Assembly: GCF_036588685.1 (NCBI RefSeq)
Contig: NC_086375.1
Coordinates: forward strand, 47,562,955-47,626,954
DNA from: Mytilus trossulus
Taxonomy: Eukaryota; Mollusca; Bivalvia; Mytilida; Mytilidae
Reading direction: 5' to 3'
DNA length: 64,000 nucleotides
The translations under genes were made by a program, and so were the position numbers. Below the pieces are notes generated by a model. The model worked only from the letters and a program-made list of their open reading frames with translations, was not told the DNA's origin and made no database searches. This document shows, piece after piece, positions 47,905 through 59,775 of this stretch. Within the stretch, counting starts at the first letter, position 1; each line of letters opens with the position of its first letter.

Positions 47905-50353
47905 AAAACTAAGAAAAACGCCCTGAAATACAAATGTAAGACAACATTGCCTTCTTGTTTGTTCTAATATAACTAGGTAAAATAAAATTATGGATTAGAA
48001 CTCTTAAGAAGGATGTTATCAATGTGCATCGTGAGAAATCTTCATCTAATTTTATAATACTTATATATAGCAGTGATATATCTTATTTTGATTTTTGTAA
48101 TCACTTCAAAAAAGTTATTTTAAATCGTCTTTCATTATGTAAAATATATATGCGGAAGAACAAAAAAGATAATCTGGCAAGTAAGGCCATATATAACTAT
48201 GGTAAATATTAACTAGTGATAAATGTCTCTTGAAGAAAATGTTCACTAGGATCACCGATATCAGACCTGATTGTTCTTTATCTGTCATGAGTCAACATAC
48301 AACAGATTATATACTTTTTGCTATCTATGTGTCAAGTTGGTTGCACAATGTACCCTGTCTATCAAATATTGTAAAGCAATTGTTGCGTACATCTTGGAAG
48401 GGCAATACTAAATGTATTTGTTTAACAACAAAATCACCTTTCGGAGATTTTCATGTTGATTTATGTTTAGATCCCCAGTTATAACACGACCAGAGGGGCT
48501 GTAATTGTAAGGCTAGTGGGGACAGTCACACGTCGGAGGTTTTTTAGGTGTTGTTCTAAGTCAAGGTAGATGAAGCAGGGTGAAGCAGCGTGCATCAAAA
48601 TGTCATTATTTTTCGATTGACCTTGGTTTCTTCATAATTTTGAACGTGGTAAATAGCAAGAATATAAATTCTCCATATTTCACAACTGCAAGTTATATTC
48701 GTTAACATAACCATCATGATCATGAATATACTTATAATCATAAATACTGTGTGTCAAGTCACAGGAAATCATTAATTGTCATATCAGGCCAAATTCTAAA
48801 ATTGTGAAAACATCAGCATTACATGCTATTTAAATGTGTTCATCATAAATGCAAGAAGTAAAAGACCTGTAGAACCGGGTCAAAGTATATTGTCAAATTA
48901 ACATTGAAATTCTAAAAACAATAGTTAAAATACCAACATAAAACTGTTCAATTGCTAAAGGTACAAAGATTTCTAAGTCTGGGTTAGAATGTTGCTATGC
49001 TAACGCATTGGAGTCAGTTTGTTACAGTGATATCTTAACTCATGAGTTATAATTGGGCTTTGCTAAATGATCGGGGTCTGTTTGCAACATGGCTGTCTTA
49101 AATTTTGAATAAGATTGGTCAAAGGTTTGTTGTAAGGTTCTATATCCAATCTTCTTGACAAGCGCTCGTTTTCAGATGTCGGAGGAAAACTGTGAAAAGT
49201 AGATGATCTGAAAGAAGGTAATTCCTCTAGATCATCTACTTTTCATATCTTACCATTTGATAGAATTACATTGTTCTTGTGGTGAACAATACCGAAATAT
49301 CAACAAATCAGCTGAAGTAGCAATATTTGTATAATATTCCCCCAAAATAATAAAATTCATAAGAATAACCATTACAATCGTAAATATTATTAACAACACT
49401 GTCAAAAGCACCGGTTTAATAGAAGATCTTATATATTATGACAAATATGTCAATATGATATCAGATCTAACAGTTACGTATCTGTCTTAGTCAATATGCA
49501 TAAAAGATCACATACTGAATTTCGTATGTTAAACCAACCTTCACACAATTCGTCTTTCCTGTCATGTTTTATAGGAAAAAGCATTAACAGTAAATCGAAA
49601 ACATTTCACAAATCGAACCTTAAAATATAGTCATGCTCTTCAGTCATATTTCAAAGATGGAGTTTTCAGTTGTTCATGTAGCAACAAAAGTAATACATAT
49701 ATGCAACGATGGCTAAATATTAGCTCTTAGACTAACTTGATAAGATAGAAATAAGTACAAACTTTTGATTTCATTAAGAATATAGGAGATATAAGAAGGC
49801 ACAAACATGAAAGCTATAAACATCAATAATAATTCACCTGATAGTATTTAAAGGATGAATGTTCAGCAGCAAATATTTTAATATTTCTCGTGTAATATAT
49901 CTACTATTTCATACAACCCATCATTTTATCAGTTAATGTTAGTTTATCTGTTTTAACAACAAAATCTGACTAAAGCTATTTCTTGTAAAAAAAAAAAAAA
50001 GTAAACAAATATCAGGTGGTGTCAGATGCAAAAACATGTGCAACCTCTTATTTCCCCCAAACAACAAATGCTAGGTTTTGTATTGCACAGACTTAATACA
50101 TACAATAAAATGCTATGGCCTTTATATAAACAAATACATTAAAAACTATTTTCCAAGAACATTCACAGAATATAAATGTAAGTTTCACTATTGTACATGT
50201 AAATGTGAATTAAGTATATACCAAATTTAAGCCGGAAAACGCACTTCGGTCTTTTTACTTGAACTATAGCAGGCACTAATCTTCACTTAAACCCTGTAAC
50301 ACTTGAGTAAGGTGAATGAATTAAATTTGAAGAAATGAGTTAATGAACTATAT
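47905..50353. other. Intergenic, downstream of the Cdc42-like gene
   Basis: No gene recognised. Frames at 48024-48212 and 48230-48484 (62 and 84 residues) are the longest here, but carry no domain I know. The latter is not absurd in composition (HNVPCLSNIVKQLLRTSWKG), so a decayed retroelement piece is possible. The 3' untranslated region of the gene probably occupies the last few hundred bases. Confidence 0.4.
49193..49245. other. 17-bp perfect stem-loop
   Basis: TGAAAAGTAGATGATCT (49193-49209), a 19-base loop, and AGATCATCTACTTTTCA (49229-49245). It is isolated, about 1.1 kb beyond the stop codon of the Cdc42-like gene. Confidence 0.75.
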
Positions 50354-53300
50354 TTATAATATAACACATCTCACTTTCCTTCTTCCAGATTTCCTTTTAA
50401 CTTTAGGGTCCAACACTGCTATGAGTGCCTCATCAAAAACGTCTTTTAGTCCTTGTCTTGTTAATGACGAACATTCAACATAACAGTCTGCGTTCACACG
50501 TTTTGCTAATTTTTGTCCTTCTTCAAGGGTAACAGGTTTTTGTCTACGTTTTTGTAATTTTTGTTTGACTTTTTCATCGTCTCTAAGGTCGCACTGAGTT
50601 CCTACGATTAAATATGCTGAAGACGGTGACTGATGACGTACTTCCGGTATCCATTTTTGTTCCAAGTTTTTCATAGACTCTGGCATTGTAATAGAAAATG
50701 CCATTAAGAAAACATGTGTACCTGGATAGGACAGTAGCCTGAGACCTTGGTACTCTTCCTAAAATATAAGATAAAAGTTTAACGAAACGAAAACGGTTGG
50801 ACCAAATATCCCTCTTTATTAACGCCAAGGCAATTTTCAAAGTATTTGTTTGATTCACAACATCACAGCTCCATATGGGTAATTGCAGGTTCTATACTAG
50901 ATATAATATCATGTGTAATATATAAAAACTGTACATAATTATATAAAAGCCTTACGATAGCTCAAAACCCTAATTTTGACATATTTTGAATTTTAGTTTG
51001 TATGTCAGTTTGTATTTATGCATTTTAGTTTGTATTTTTAGTTTGTATTTATTCCCAACATGCCCAAAAAAGTAATAAGGAGAATATTACATTGTATTAA
51101 CCAATTGAAAACCTTAATTCTGTTGGAAGAATATATTTCGTTCTTGTACAAATCAATTCATTATGGTTAAAAACGTAGTTCGATTGAATGATGGATTTCT
51201 TAGCGAGTTCTTTACGCCGCATCAGCACACATAGGCTATTTTGCGTCAAGAACGAATTCACAATAAGAAGTGAGTGGTTTGACATGTTGCAAAATTTCAC
51301 ACAATAAAATGTGAATTTGCAAGTTTGTATCAAAACGCCCCAAACAGCAAGATGCTGAATTATTAAAATTGAGAATGGAAATAGGGAATGTGCCAAAGCG
51401 ACAACAACCCGACAATAGAGCAGACTACAGCCCGAGGCCACCAATGGGTCTTCAATGTAGCAAGAAACTCCCGCACCGGAGGCGTCCTTCAGCTGGCCCC
51501 TAAACAAATATGTATACTAGTTCAGTGATAATGGACGTCATACTAAACCCCGAATTATACACAAGAAACTAAATTAAAAATCATACAAGACTAACAAAGG
51601 CCATAGGCTCCGGACTTGGAACGGGCGCAAAATTGCGGCGGGGTTAAATATGTTTTTTGATATCTTAACCCTCCACCTATACCTCTAGCCAATGTAGAAA
51701 AACATTGCCTATTTTATATTTATGGAAATACGAAAAGTTCTAGAAATCTAAATAAATTTAAGAACATGACCATGATGATATAGACTTGATGAACATTCAG
51801 ATTCCCGAATGATTTAAATACTTTCATAGTCTCACCCTTTGAATGAAACCAAATACTAGGAAATTTGGCTCTACCTCTTCTGCTTCAATTAGTTACTACC
51901 GGTTATGTTTTCAGTTATTGTTTGTATAGTGTAAGTTTATAGGACATCTATTTTCTTGAAAGAATGTGATCACTTCATCTTCTCGATGAAAATCTTAATA
52001 AGTACGAAAAAACATCTAAATAAAAATCATATGATAAAGTCTTATTTCATAAATATATAAATGCAAGTAAAACAGACGAATTATTATCAGTTCTAAAATG
52101 AATACAACCACTAAACTACACTATTGTCAAATATGTAGGTCAAATTTGGTAATTGAATTGTCACTCTAACTTTTATCAAAGGAACGTTAACACAAATATA
52201 GAACATGTATTTTATATTTATACTAGTATGTTGAATAGATGTCATTTTCATGAAAATGTATGTCATTGAAAAGGGCATTTCAAAGATAATATAGATTTTG
52301 AAACTTATTCTCATTAGAAACCTGTATTTCACCATAAATTCGCGAATGGGGTTTTGAAAACTTGTGGAGTGAAATACAAAAGAGTTTGAAAACTATCCTT
52401 TACAGATTCGTTAATCATTTAAAATATATAAGAGTTTGAAAACTATGCTTTACAGATTCGTTAATCATTTAAAATATATATCTATAAAGAAGACAATGTT
52501 GACACAATGCTTAAAAATGTTCAAGTATTTTTTTCCTCGTTCTTTGAATCTGTGCATCCAGAGACATCAAACGTAATATTAATTTGTATACGTCGGAAAG
52601 AAAACGCGTACCTACTTCTAATACAAGTTAGGTTGTGATTAAAAATGCATAAAGTGCTACAACAATTATCAAAATCTTTTATACTGCAGTTGTAGTTCAA
52701 ATAAAAGCGTCAACCTGTGAGTTATCTATCTGCATCTGAATGCTTTGAAAATTGGTAGCATGTTCAGAACCCAGATATATATTATTTAATGATGTTGCAA
52801 CTTTAAATCCGCAATAGATAAAATTGAGAATGGAAATGGGGAATGTGTCAAAGAGACAACAACCCGACCATAGAAAAACAACAGCAGAAGGTCACCAACA
52901 GGTCTTCAATGTAGCGAGAAATTCCCGCACCCGGAGGCACGGTCCTTCAGCTGGCCCGGCCTCTAAACAAATATATACTAGTTCAGTGATAATGAACGCC
53001 ATACTAATCTCCAAATTTTACACAAAAAACTAAAATTAAAATAATACAAGACTAACAAAGGCCAGAGGCTCCTGACTTGGGACAGGCGCAATAATGCGGC
53101 GGGGTTAAACATATTTGTGAGATCTCAACCCTCCCCTACACCTCTAGCCAATGCAGAAAGGTAAACGCATATATAACAATACGCAAATTATAAAATTCAG
53201 TTCAAGTCTGATGTCAGAATATGTAAACAAAGAAAATAAACAAAATGACAATAATACATAAATAACAACAGACTACTAGCAGTTAACTGACATGCCAGCT

Positions 53301-55684
53301 CCAAACTTCAATTAAACGGACTGAAAGATTATGATTTCATCATATGAACATCAGGCACAATCCTTCCCATTAGGGGTTTAGTATCATACCATCATAAATG
53401 TAGATTTAAGATTGGAAGTCATTTTCAAAATGCCCTTGTGTAAAACAACATAAGTAATTGGTACTACTTCTTACATGTCTTATGGATATTAACTGTGAAG
53501 AAACTAAATATGGGCCCAGTATATGTTAATGAGACAACAACCACATGGGACACAAAACCTTCTTATTAAAATGCATATCTGTTGGAAATCAAAGCAGCTA
53601 GAGGTATTCCAGCCAAAGACAACAAACTGAATCCATATTCTCTTAATATACAATGTATTGACCTTGACCTTGACCTTGCAGACAGACATTCCAACCTTCG
53701 ACACACATCTCCTAGTGATTTGAAACAATACCTTCCAATATGTACATCATTCATGTCCTTAGAGGCATTGGGTAGTTAAGAGTTTGATGATAAGACTTTG
53801 TACATTTATATGTGAATATGGAAGTTTAAAGTTTAACTACTTTTTTGGTGCTTGCTTTGTAGCAGTAATTTTCAGCCTTTTTGTCTAGCAACAATAATAC
53901 CAAGCAACATCAATAACCTCACTAGCATTCAAACGTACATTATTATAGAAACAAATGATGAACATGATGAAGTGCACATCGAAAGTGACTTGTAGAACAG
54001 GATCAATAAAACCCTAAACACAACTTTGTCTGTCGTGTATCTTAATCAGGTTTTACAAAATTTAAAGGTGACCCAGTTCATTAAATAGGAAGTGCAGGTT
54101 AGGTAGACAACATGATAACCAATTGTAAATCTTTAAAATATGGTTTAATAATTTACTCGTGCATACTTTCAAATTACTTCTTTGTGAATATACAACATCC
54201 TTGTTCATTTTTTCAGGTGTCAAAAATACATTGCATGATTAAAAATGATATTAAAACGGTCACGTAATACAAGTCTGCATGTTTACCTGGCCGGCTGTGT
54301 CAAACAATCCTAGTTGATATTGTTGTCCTTTAACGGTAACTGTCACTAGAAATAAAAATAATAATTGTCATTAAAAACAGCTATTGGTAAGTCGAAAGTC
54401 GAAATGAAAAAGTATTTCGAAGTCATAAATGTCGGGAAAAAACTATTATATATCGGGTCGATTGAATGATGCATTCCAACCTTTATTCGTGTATTTTACG
54501 CTGTTATAGGGAATGCATTTTCCCTCGAGCCTCTTGAACATTATCATGTCTTGCATATTTACTTTTTGTTTTTATATGAAGACATTTGGCAAATGTGATG
54601 TCCAGCCTTTCTATATCTTTCAGCAAACACCATTATATTCATTTGCTTTTGCTATTAAATAATTCTAGTAAGATCATTTAACAATAAGTAAATTAAACTG
54701 GCCAAAGATTTGTAGAGAAAACTTTAGTGTATAAAAGGTCTAAATAAAGTCACATTAACATTTAAATGGATTTTATTATTGATAAATGTTATACATTAAA
54801 GCCTATAGCTAGTTTATGTAGGTCAAGTAAATAGTATGGTCGTAGTGCTTGGACGAACTGGTCAATAACTTCTAACTCGTTAAACACATTGATATTTTCT
54901 ATTTAATATATGATCATATAACAAAAATATGTCGGTTTCAAAAAATATTGTACAACATTATTGTTTTGTGTCACTACTTCCTAGATTTGGTTTTTAAAAT
55001 TGCGTTTAAAGTTCACACATGAATGTTATCTGGTGACACTGGGATTTCCGCAATATTAGTCATATTTAGTCTGGGAAGAAAACATCTTTTGTATACACAC
55101 ATAATATATTGACTTTTTATAATTAAAAGTTTGAACAAGGTAGTCCATTATTAGACCAATAATTATGACATCAAGTACAGACGGGAATTAGATTTACTGT
55201 TTGTGTGTCCGTGTGTGTGTACTTTCTTTCTTTTTTAATTTTTGAAATATAATAGCTTTCAACAGGAAGCTTAAATGTGTATTACATTTAGGTCGAATCT
55301 CAGTGATACCAAACGTCCAGTCACCAGTTTTTGAAGATTATATCTGTTTATACTTTGTAGAATTTTAAGATCGAATGTGTAACAAATCAAAATTTAACAT
55401 TATCTGACAGTGAGACGAATACGAAATAAAGCTTATGAATAATTCATTAAATCAAATTATGACATGTAAGACAATAGAAGTGAATGATTTAGATAAAAAA
55501 AAATAATGTGATAAGTATGTGTACTATAGGTGAGCTGTTTACCTGCATAATTATCAAACACAGTTGGTACATAGTCCGTTGGAAACTTGTTCGTAGCATA
55601 ACTCATTAACATACAAGTCTTTCCCACGGCTCCATCACCAACCACTACACATTTAATAAACTTTGTATCGCTCTCTGCCATCAT
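50354..55684 (-). CDS. Cdc42/Rac-like Rho GTPase with CVIL prenylation box (3 coding exons)
   Basis: Exons are 55543-55684 (47 codons plus one base), 54287-54345 and 50354-50758, giving 201 residues. Introns are 54346-55542 (phase 1, after NYA) and 50759-54286 (phase 0, after DTAGQ), all with GT-AG borders. Motifs: G1 GDGAVGKT, effector loop [10 protein letters not shown]3 DTAGQE, G4 TQCD (as in Cdc42 TQID), a full Rho insert (about [13 protein letters not shown]), G5 ECSS, and a polybasic tail ending RCVIL, a CAAX box of the geranylgeranylated type. Family role: a membrane-anchored switch for actin, polarity and vesicle traffic. Switch II is changed (EYQGLRLL for DYDRLRPL), so it is not plain Cdc42; a RhoQ/RhoJ-like or invertebrate-specific member is possible. 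Two Met codons stand in tandem. The second has the better context (A at -3, G at +4), so the protein may have 200 residues. The large intron holds two copies of one repeat family. Confidence 0.93.
51365..51700 (+). repeat. Family C repeat in the large intron
   Basis: AAATTGAGAATGGAAATAGG ... GGGTCTTCAATGTAGCAAGA ... CAGCTGGCCCCTAAACAAAT ... TGCGGCGGGGTTAAATATG. It lies antisense to the host gene in intron 2. Confidence 0.8.
52381..52480 (+). repeat. 50-bp perfect-but-one direct duplication
   Basis: Two 50-bp units starting AGAGTTTGAAAACTAT(C/G)CTT differ at one base. They are in the intron of the Cdc42-like gene. Confidence 0.9.
52820..53160 (+). repeat. Second family C repeat in the same intron
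   Basis: Same order of landmarks as 51365-51700 and same orientation (AAATTGAGAATGGAAATGGG, TTCCCGCACCCGGAGGCACG, TGCGGCGGGGTTAAACATA). Confidence 0.8.
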
Positions 55685-55759
55685 AAATTGTCAAATATAT
55701 CAAGAAAATCCTATGAATAACTAAATGTTGTTGACATTTTCTTCTAATAACTTTTCAAA

Positions 55760-55835
55760 ATGAGAGAAGAATTCCGAGTATTCCGAATGAAAGAAAACGT
55801 CATTAAGGTGCGACTACAGCCAATCAACATACAAG
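55760..55835 (-). promoter_or_regulatory. Possible promoter elements of the Cdc42-like gene
   Basis: About 100-150 bases upstream of the ATG there is a TGACGTTTTC (CRE-like half site, minus strand) near 55792-55801 and a CCAAT box on the plus strand in CAGCCAATCAAC near 55818-55829. No TATA box is evident, unlike the two atypical genes. These are motif matches only. Confidence 0.3.
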
Positions 55836-56429
55836 ATATAAATAAAGTTACAGAAATTATTTATAAATATATAGTAGATCATAGTGGTATAGTATAATAG
55901 GTTTGTTGTTGATTATTTTGTAATAGACTTACACCTTTTTAACTCTTGCTTAAAAAGCATAACAAATTTTGAAATTGACTGTTTTGGCCAAACAAAAAGT
56001 GGAAAATATATAGATTCAGAGTTTTATCAAAATTAATTGGTCAAAGATGAGACTCAAATTGTATTAAATAAATTTAAAGAACTTTATCACATAGTATTAC
56101 ACAGATAATGTAAAATTAGTTACAGTCAGGCTAATATCACGAAAAAGTCAGTGCATTTTTTTTTATTTCCTGGATCAGTAAATAAATAAGCATGATAAAG
56201 AGATTTTCAGATAAAAGTTCAATGTGTGTTTTAAGCTATTCTAAAAACAAGGAAAATAGCACAACGTTATCTGTAGAGGATTGTTCATAGGATCAAATTT
56301 AATAATGATTGATCATGTATGCTTCAAAAAACAAAAAGCAACAAAATTGTAAAAAGAAAAAATAGAAAAAAAAGAAAAAAATCAGTTCATCAGTTTATTG
56401 TTTTCATTCAGATGAAGAGTTGTGGTTTC

Positions 56430-56790
56430 TAATATCATACACTGTAGATGCAAAGTCTAGTAGCGCTGTAGATTTAAAGTCAAGCGCCGTAGAAAAACAA
56501 TATAGTTTTACTGTAATCTACTGTGCTGGACATTTGTTTATCTAGAGCGTTTGCCTTTTATATTTACAGCGTTCAACTTAACTGCTTCAGCAGTTGACTG
56601 AACTATTTATCTGCAGCGCTCGAATTTACAATACCAGCGCTCTATAAATATATTATATTTCTATATCGTCAGACTTCATATTTGCAGGGCTGGAATTAAT
56701 ATCTACAGAGTTTGACTTTACATATCCAGCGGTTAAATTTGTATATACAGAACTTTAATACTTTACAATTTTAGCGCTCTATTAATATGA
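56430..56790. repeat. Degenerate 21-bp array with inverted left part
   Basis: Units CAGCGCTTGAATTTACATAT (about 21 bp; clear at 56568, 56624, 56686, 56707 and 56728, with 26- and 35-bp variants) run across the right part. On the left (56432-56495) the complement appears: CTGTAGATTTAAAGTC AAGCGC. The two orientations meet near 56500-56530. No coding sense is seen. Confidence 0.65.
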
Positions 56791-56867
56791 GACCAACATG
56801 GCTCCGCTTTTCAGTTCTCGAGGTTCTGAATCAGTTAATTACCAAAAATTGATTTTTCGGATTTTAA

Positions 56868-57080
56868 AGGGGCATTAGCTACGAGATATGTTTTTTTGAT
56901 GAATCATTAATGAAAGTGATTAAGTGAAATTATAATTCGCGTTTGGCTGCCAATTTTGTTCAATTTTGTCAAAATAAGCTAAAAAAAAAAAACACCTTTA
57001 ATGAATTATTCACTTGCAAGTGAATAATTCGACCTCATTGAATCCGCATCCATATGACCTCCAATTAAATCCCGTAGCTA
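56868..57080. mobile_element. Probable MITE with a central perfect palindrome, right end cut
   Basis: It opens AAAGGGGCATTAGCTACGAG and near the other side reads CCCGTAGCTAGATGG, which pairs with GCTACGAG only in part. I recognise this as a common mussel repeat whose right end should read ...GTAGCTA.TGCCCCTTT, so this copy seems truncated. It holds a 28-bp perfect palindrome. Confidence 0.55.
57003..57030. repeat. 28-bp perfect palindrome
   Basis: GAATTATTCACTTG followed by its exact reverse complement CAAGTGAATAATTC, with no spacer. It lies inside the probable MITE at 56868-57080. Confidence 0.95.
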
Positions 57081-57281
57081 GATGGTTTATGCATGTATTC
57101 AATTATTCAAATTTAATATTATTGATTTATTGAAGCATTTTGAGGGGATAAAAACATTTTTACTATTAATGTGCAGATGTAAAATAACACGAAAATTAAT
57201 GCACTTTAAATTTCAAATAATACATCGAGTCATATTCACAGTTGCGGTTACGTTAATTAACAAACGTGTATTATTAGTTAC

Positions 57282-57455
57282 ATGGTGTGCTAGTCACCTA
57301 ATATGGTATATATAGGGTCAGTAAATTCCATATGGGGTGAGAGCGAAGCTAGAATCCCCATATGGAATTTATCGACCCCATATATACCCGAAGCTCGAAT
57401 CCCCATATGGAATTTACTGACCCCATATATACCGTATTACGTCACTAGCACCATA
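57282..57455. repeat. Large inverted repeat with duplicated right arm
   Basis: The left arm 57282-57337 (ATGGTGTGCTAGTCACC ... GTAAATTCCATATGGGG) pairs with 57401-57455 (CCCCATATGGAATTTACTGA ... GTCACTAGCACCAT). A shorter third copy of the arm sits between (57356-57388). CGAAGCT repeats in both spacers. Confidence 0.85.
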
Positions 57456-57699
57456 TGCAACGAATTTATCTTACCTACTACCATTACGTGTGAAATTCAA
57501 ACTAGTGACCTATCAAAATGAGCAGGTCTTCAATACTGTTAGCATTAAGAAACTACTTCCATTGATCCTACAAAAACGGATGCCGACAATAACAACTTGT
57601 TAGGTTTAAATGTGTTTTATGAATTTATTTCAATCTTAATTATCAATTTCGTCGTCTGTTGAAACCTTTAAGGTTTTTTTCGCAGTACCTTTTTGATTT

Positions 57700-57843
57700 T
57701 ATAAAGGGACCTAACACCACTACCAACCGGGTATGAAATAAGCCCCGCCTCCCTTCTAACCTAATATGGAATATAAAGGGACGTAACACCGCTATTAACC
57801 GTGTATGAAGTAAGCCCCGCCTCACTAATAACCTGATATGAAA
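57700..57843 (+). repeat. 72-bp tandem duplication
   Basis: Units begin TATAAAGGGAC(C/G)TAACACC at 57700 and 57772. Both hold AAGCCCCGCCTC. They differ at about a dozen sites. Confidence 0.85.
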
Positions 57844-58026
57844 TATACACGGTCCCCACGAGGACGCTTTTATCCAGTCACGTTTCTAGAAATGTATAGG
57901 AGGCAAGATAATGTATTATACATTGACTAACTAAGAAAAGTGTTGTTCTCGTTATTTACAGCCTTATTTCGTAAACCCTTGTATACACTGACATTAGGAT
58001 TTTCAAACTAAATATATTTGATTTAA

Positions 58027-58401
58027 TTTTGGTGCATATAATTGAAACAAATTGCCTTGTTTTCAACTATAATCCAATTGATTTATATTTTAGTGCCTAA
58101 TTTTGAGAATGATCGGATTTTTCAAAATGGAAACCGATTCATATCAATTGTGTTGCCTTTATTTCATAAAGATTGTCTTTTTTTTCAAATGGGCACCGAT
58201 TTGTATACTTTTGGTGCCTATATTTGAGAAAGAATGACTTATTTAAAAAAATGGACAGCGGTAAAACTTTAACGTCTATATTTTAAAAACAATTGCCTTG
58301 TTTCCAACTACAATAGACCTATGCTATATTTGTAAAAGGGTTGCCTTCTTTATAGCTGGACATCTTTTGGTGTCACTTTCACATTATATTTTTGAGAACG
58401 A
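58027..58401 (+). repeat. Degenerate ~60-bp tandem array, about six units
   Basis: Units of 61, 60, 61, 59, 48 and 61 bp start near 58052 with TTGCCTTGTTTTCAA-like sequence and end in ATATTTTGAGAA(T/C)GA-like sequence. The first three can be read as one frame of roughly 20-residue periods (58042-58227). Divergence is high, so the array is old. Confidence 0.65.
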
Positions 58402-59509
58402 TTTCGTTCAATTGTTTGCTAACTTTATTAGCACGTAAAATTGAAAGTATCGCTTCCATTTTTTTTGGTCCAAAACTTCATAACTAGAAGACTTGTGTAT
58501 AGAGATAAAGATTCAAAGAAAACGAATTTCTAAAAATAAAAAGTTATGTAATGTGAATGATAAGGGCCAGCAGATCCTTATTTACGACTGGGGCTTAACA
58601 TGAGTGGCAACCTCCAAACTTCCATACTTCCAGTCTACTGTCATAAAAATATGAAAAATAAAGTAAAGGGTAGGAAAGACAGATATTTACGGTTCAAAAT
58701 CTTAAATTCAATAATACGTATTCCTTTGAGAGCAGATTTATTCTCACAACCAACAATATAATTTGAAACGAAGGAACCAGCATGGAAGGAAATTTGTGAG
58801 AGAGCGACAGAGATTCAGAGATGAAGGAAGATGAGCAGCAGAGAGAGTGTGTCAGCTGAAAAGCAGAATACCACCTTCTGTAAGTAAAAAATAATCCCTT
58901 TATTGTTGCGAATCACAGTTAATGACAAAATCTCGATCAAGATACATCTCTTAAACATTTTTTTTTAGAAAAAATGAATAACACTTAAAGTTACTTTTTT
59001 TCTTTTGGAAACACAGCAGATAATTGCATATGCACAGCACACAAAAAATTATTTAAGTCACAGACAGGGTATATAATGTGAATATATCTGGGAGTGTCGC
59101 ATATTTTGATATATACCCTGTTTGAAACCAGAGTTACACAAATATTACAGATTACCGCTTCCTGAATGTATTTTCCAGTGCCAGTGATATTAGTATATGC
59201 AACAGTTACAGTAAATATTCAGTACATGTTACTTTCTAAGTTGTGTTCTTAACTTAACACATTTTTTCAGTTTGACAAATAGATTTGCTACACCGAAGCG
59301 AAATATCCCCGCGATGTATAAATAAGGAATTACAATGTGTGTAACTGTGTCATTGTGGTTCAATGGTCAACATACAAGTAGTACCAAAGGGTAATAGATC
59401 CCATTGTATGACTTCACATGATGGCAATCTGTATAAAGTAGCTTTTCATTACAGGATCTTAGAGGCATGCTTCCACTAGGTGCTATTGTAAAAAAAAACA
59501 CCTCCAAAA
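58402..59509. other. Intergenic stretch
   Basis: No gene supported. A purine-rich block at about 58780-58860 ending TTCTGTAAGTAA looks a little like a non-coding first exon with a GTAAGT donor on the plus strand, but nothing else supports it. Confidence 0.35.
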
Positions 59510-59775
59510 TATAGTCAAAGTGTCATAAAAGAGGAGCAAAAGATACCAAAGGGACATTCAAATTCATAAATCGAAAATAAATTGACAACGCCATATGAAG
59601 CTAAAAAATAAAAAAACAAACAGACAAACAATATAGAGCACAAAACAGTTCACATAGAAAAAAATAAAGACTCGGCAACATGAACCTCACCAAAAATGGG
59701 GGTGACCTCATGCGCGCTCTGGAAGAGTAAGCAGATCCTGCTCCACATGTGGCACCCGTCGTGTTGCTTACTCCT
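59510..59775 (-). repeat. Family E repeat, inverted
   Basis: AAAGATACCAAAGGGACATT, AAATTGACAACGCCAT, CAACATGAACCTCACCAAAA and CCTGCTCCACATGTGGCACC are the reverse complement of the tail of the copy at 27600-27900. Confidence 0.75.

Noticed and set aside
48230..48484. An 84-residue plus-strand protein
   Set aside because: Not recognised, no splice or promoter support, and length within chance for this much sequence; mentioned only in the region note.
51097..51507. A 136-residue protein on the minus strand
   Set aside because: Its first third is the reverse of a family C repeat and it lies inside the intron of the Cdc42-like gene.
53582..53779. A coding exon on the plus strand within the Cdc42-like intron
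   Set aside because: Part of the frame is a short GACCTT repeat, and overlapping frames of similar length exist on the other strand.
57643..57825. An arginine-rich repeat protein on the minus strand
   Set aside because: It is a translation of the 72-bp tandem duplication and has no independent support.
58780..58880. A plus-strand non-coding first exon with GTAAGT donor
   Set aside because: The purine-rich block and donor-like site are suggestive, but no downstream coding exon or promoter was found.
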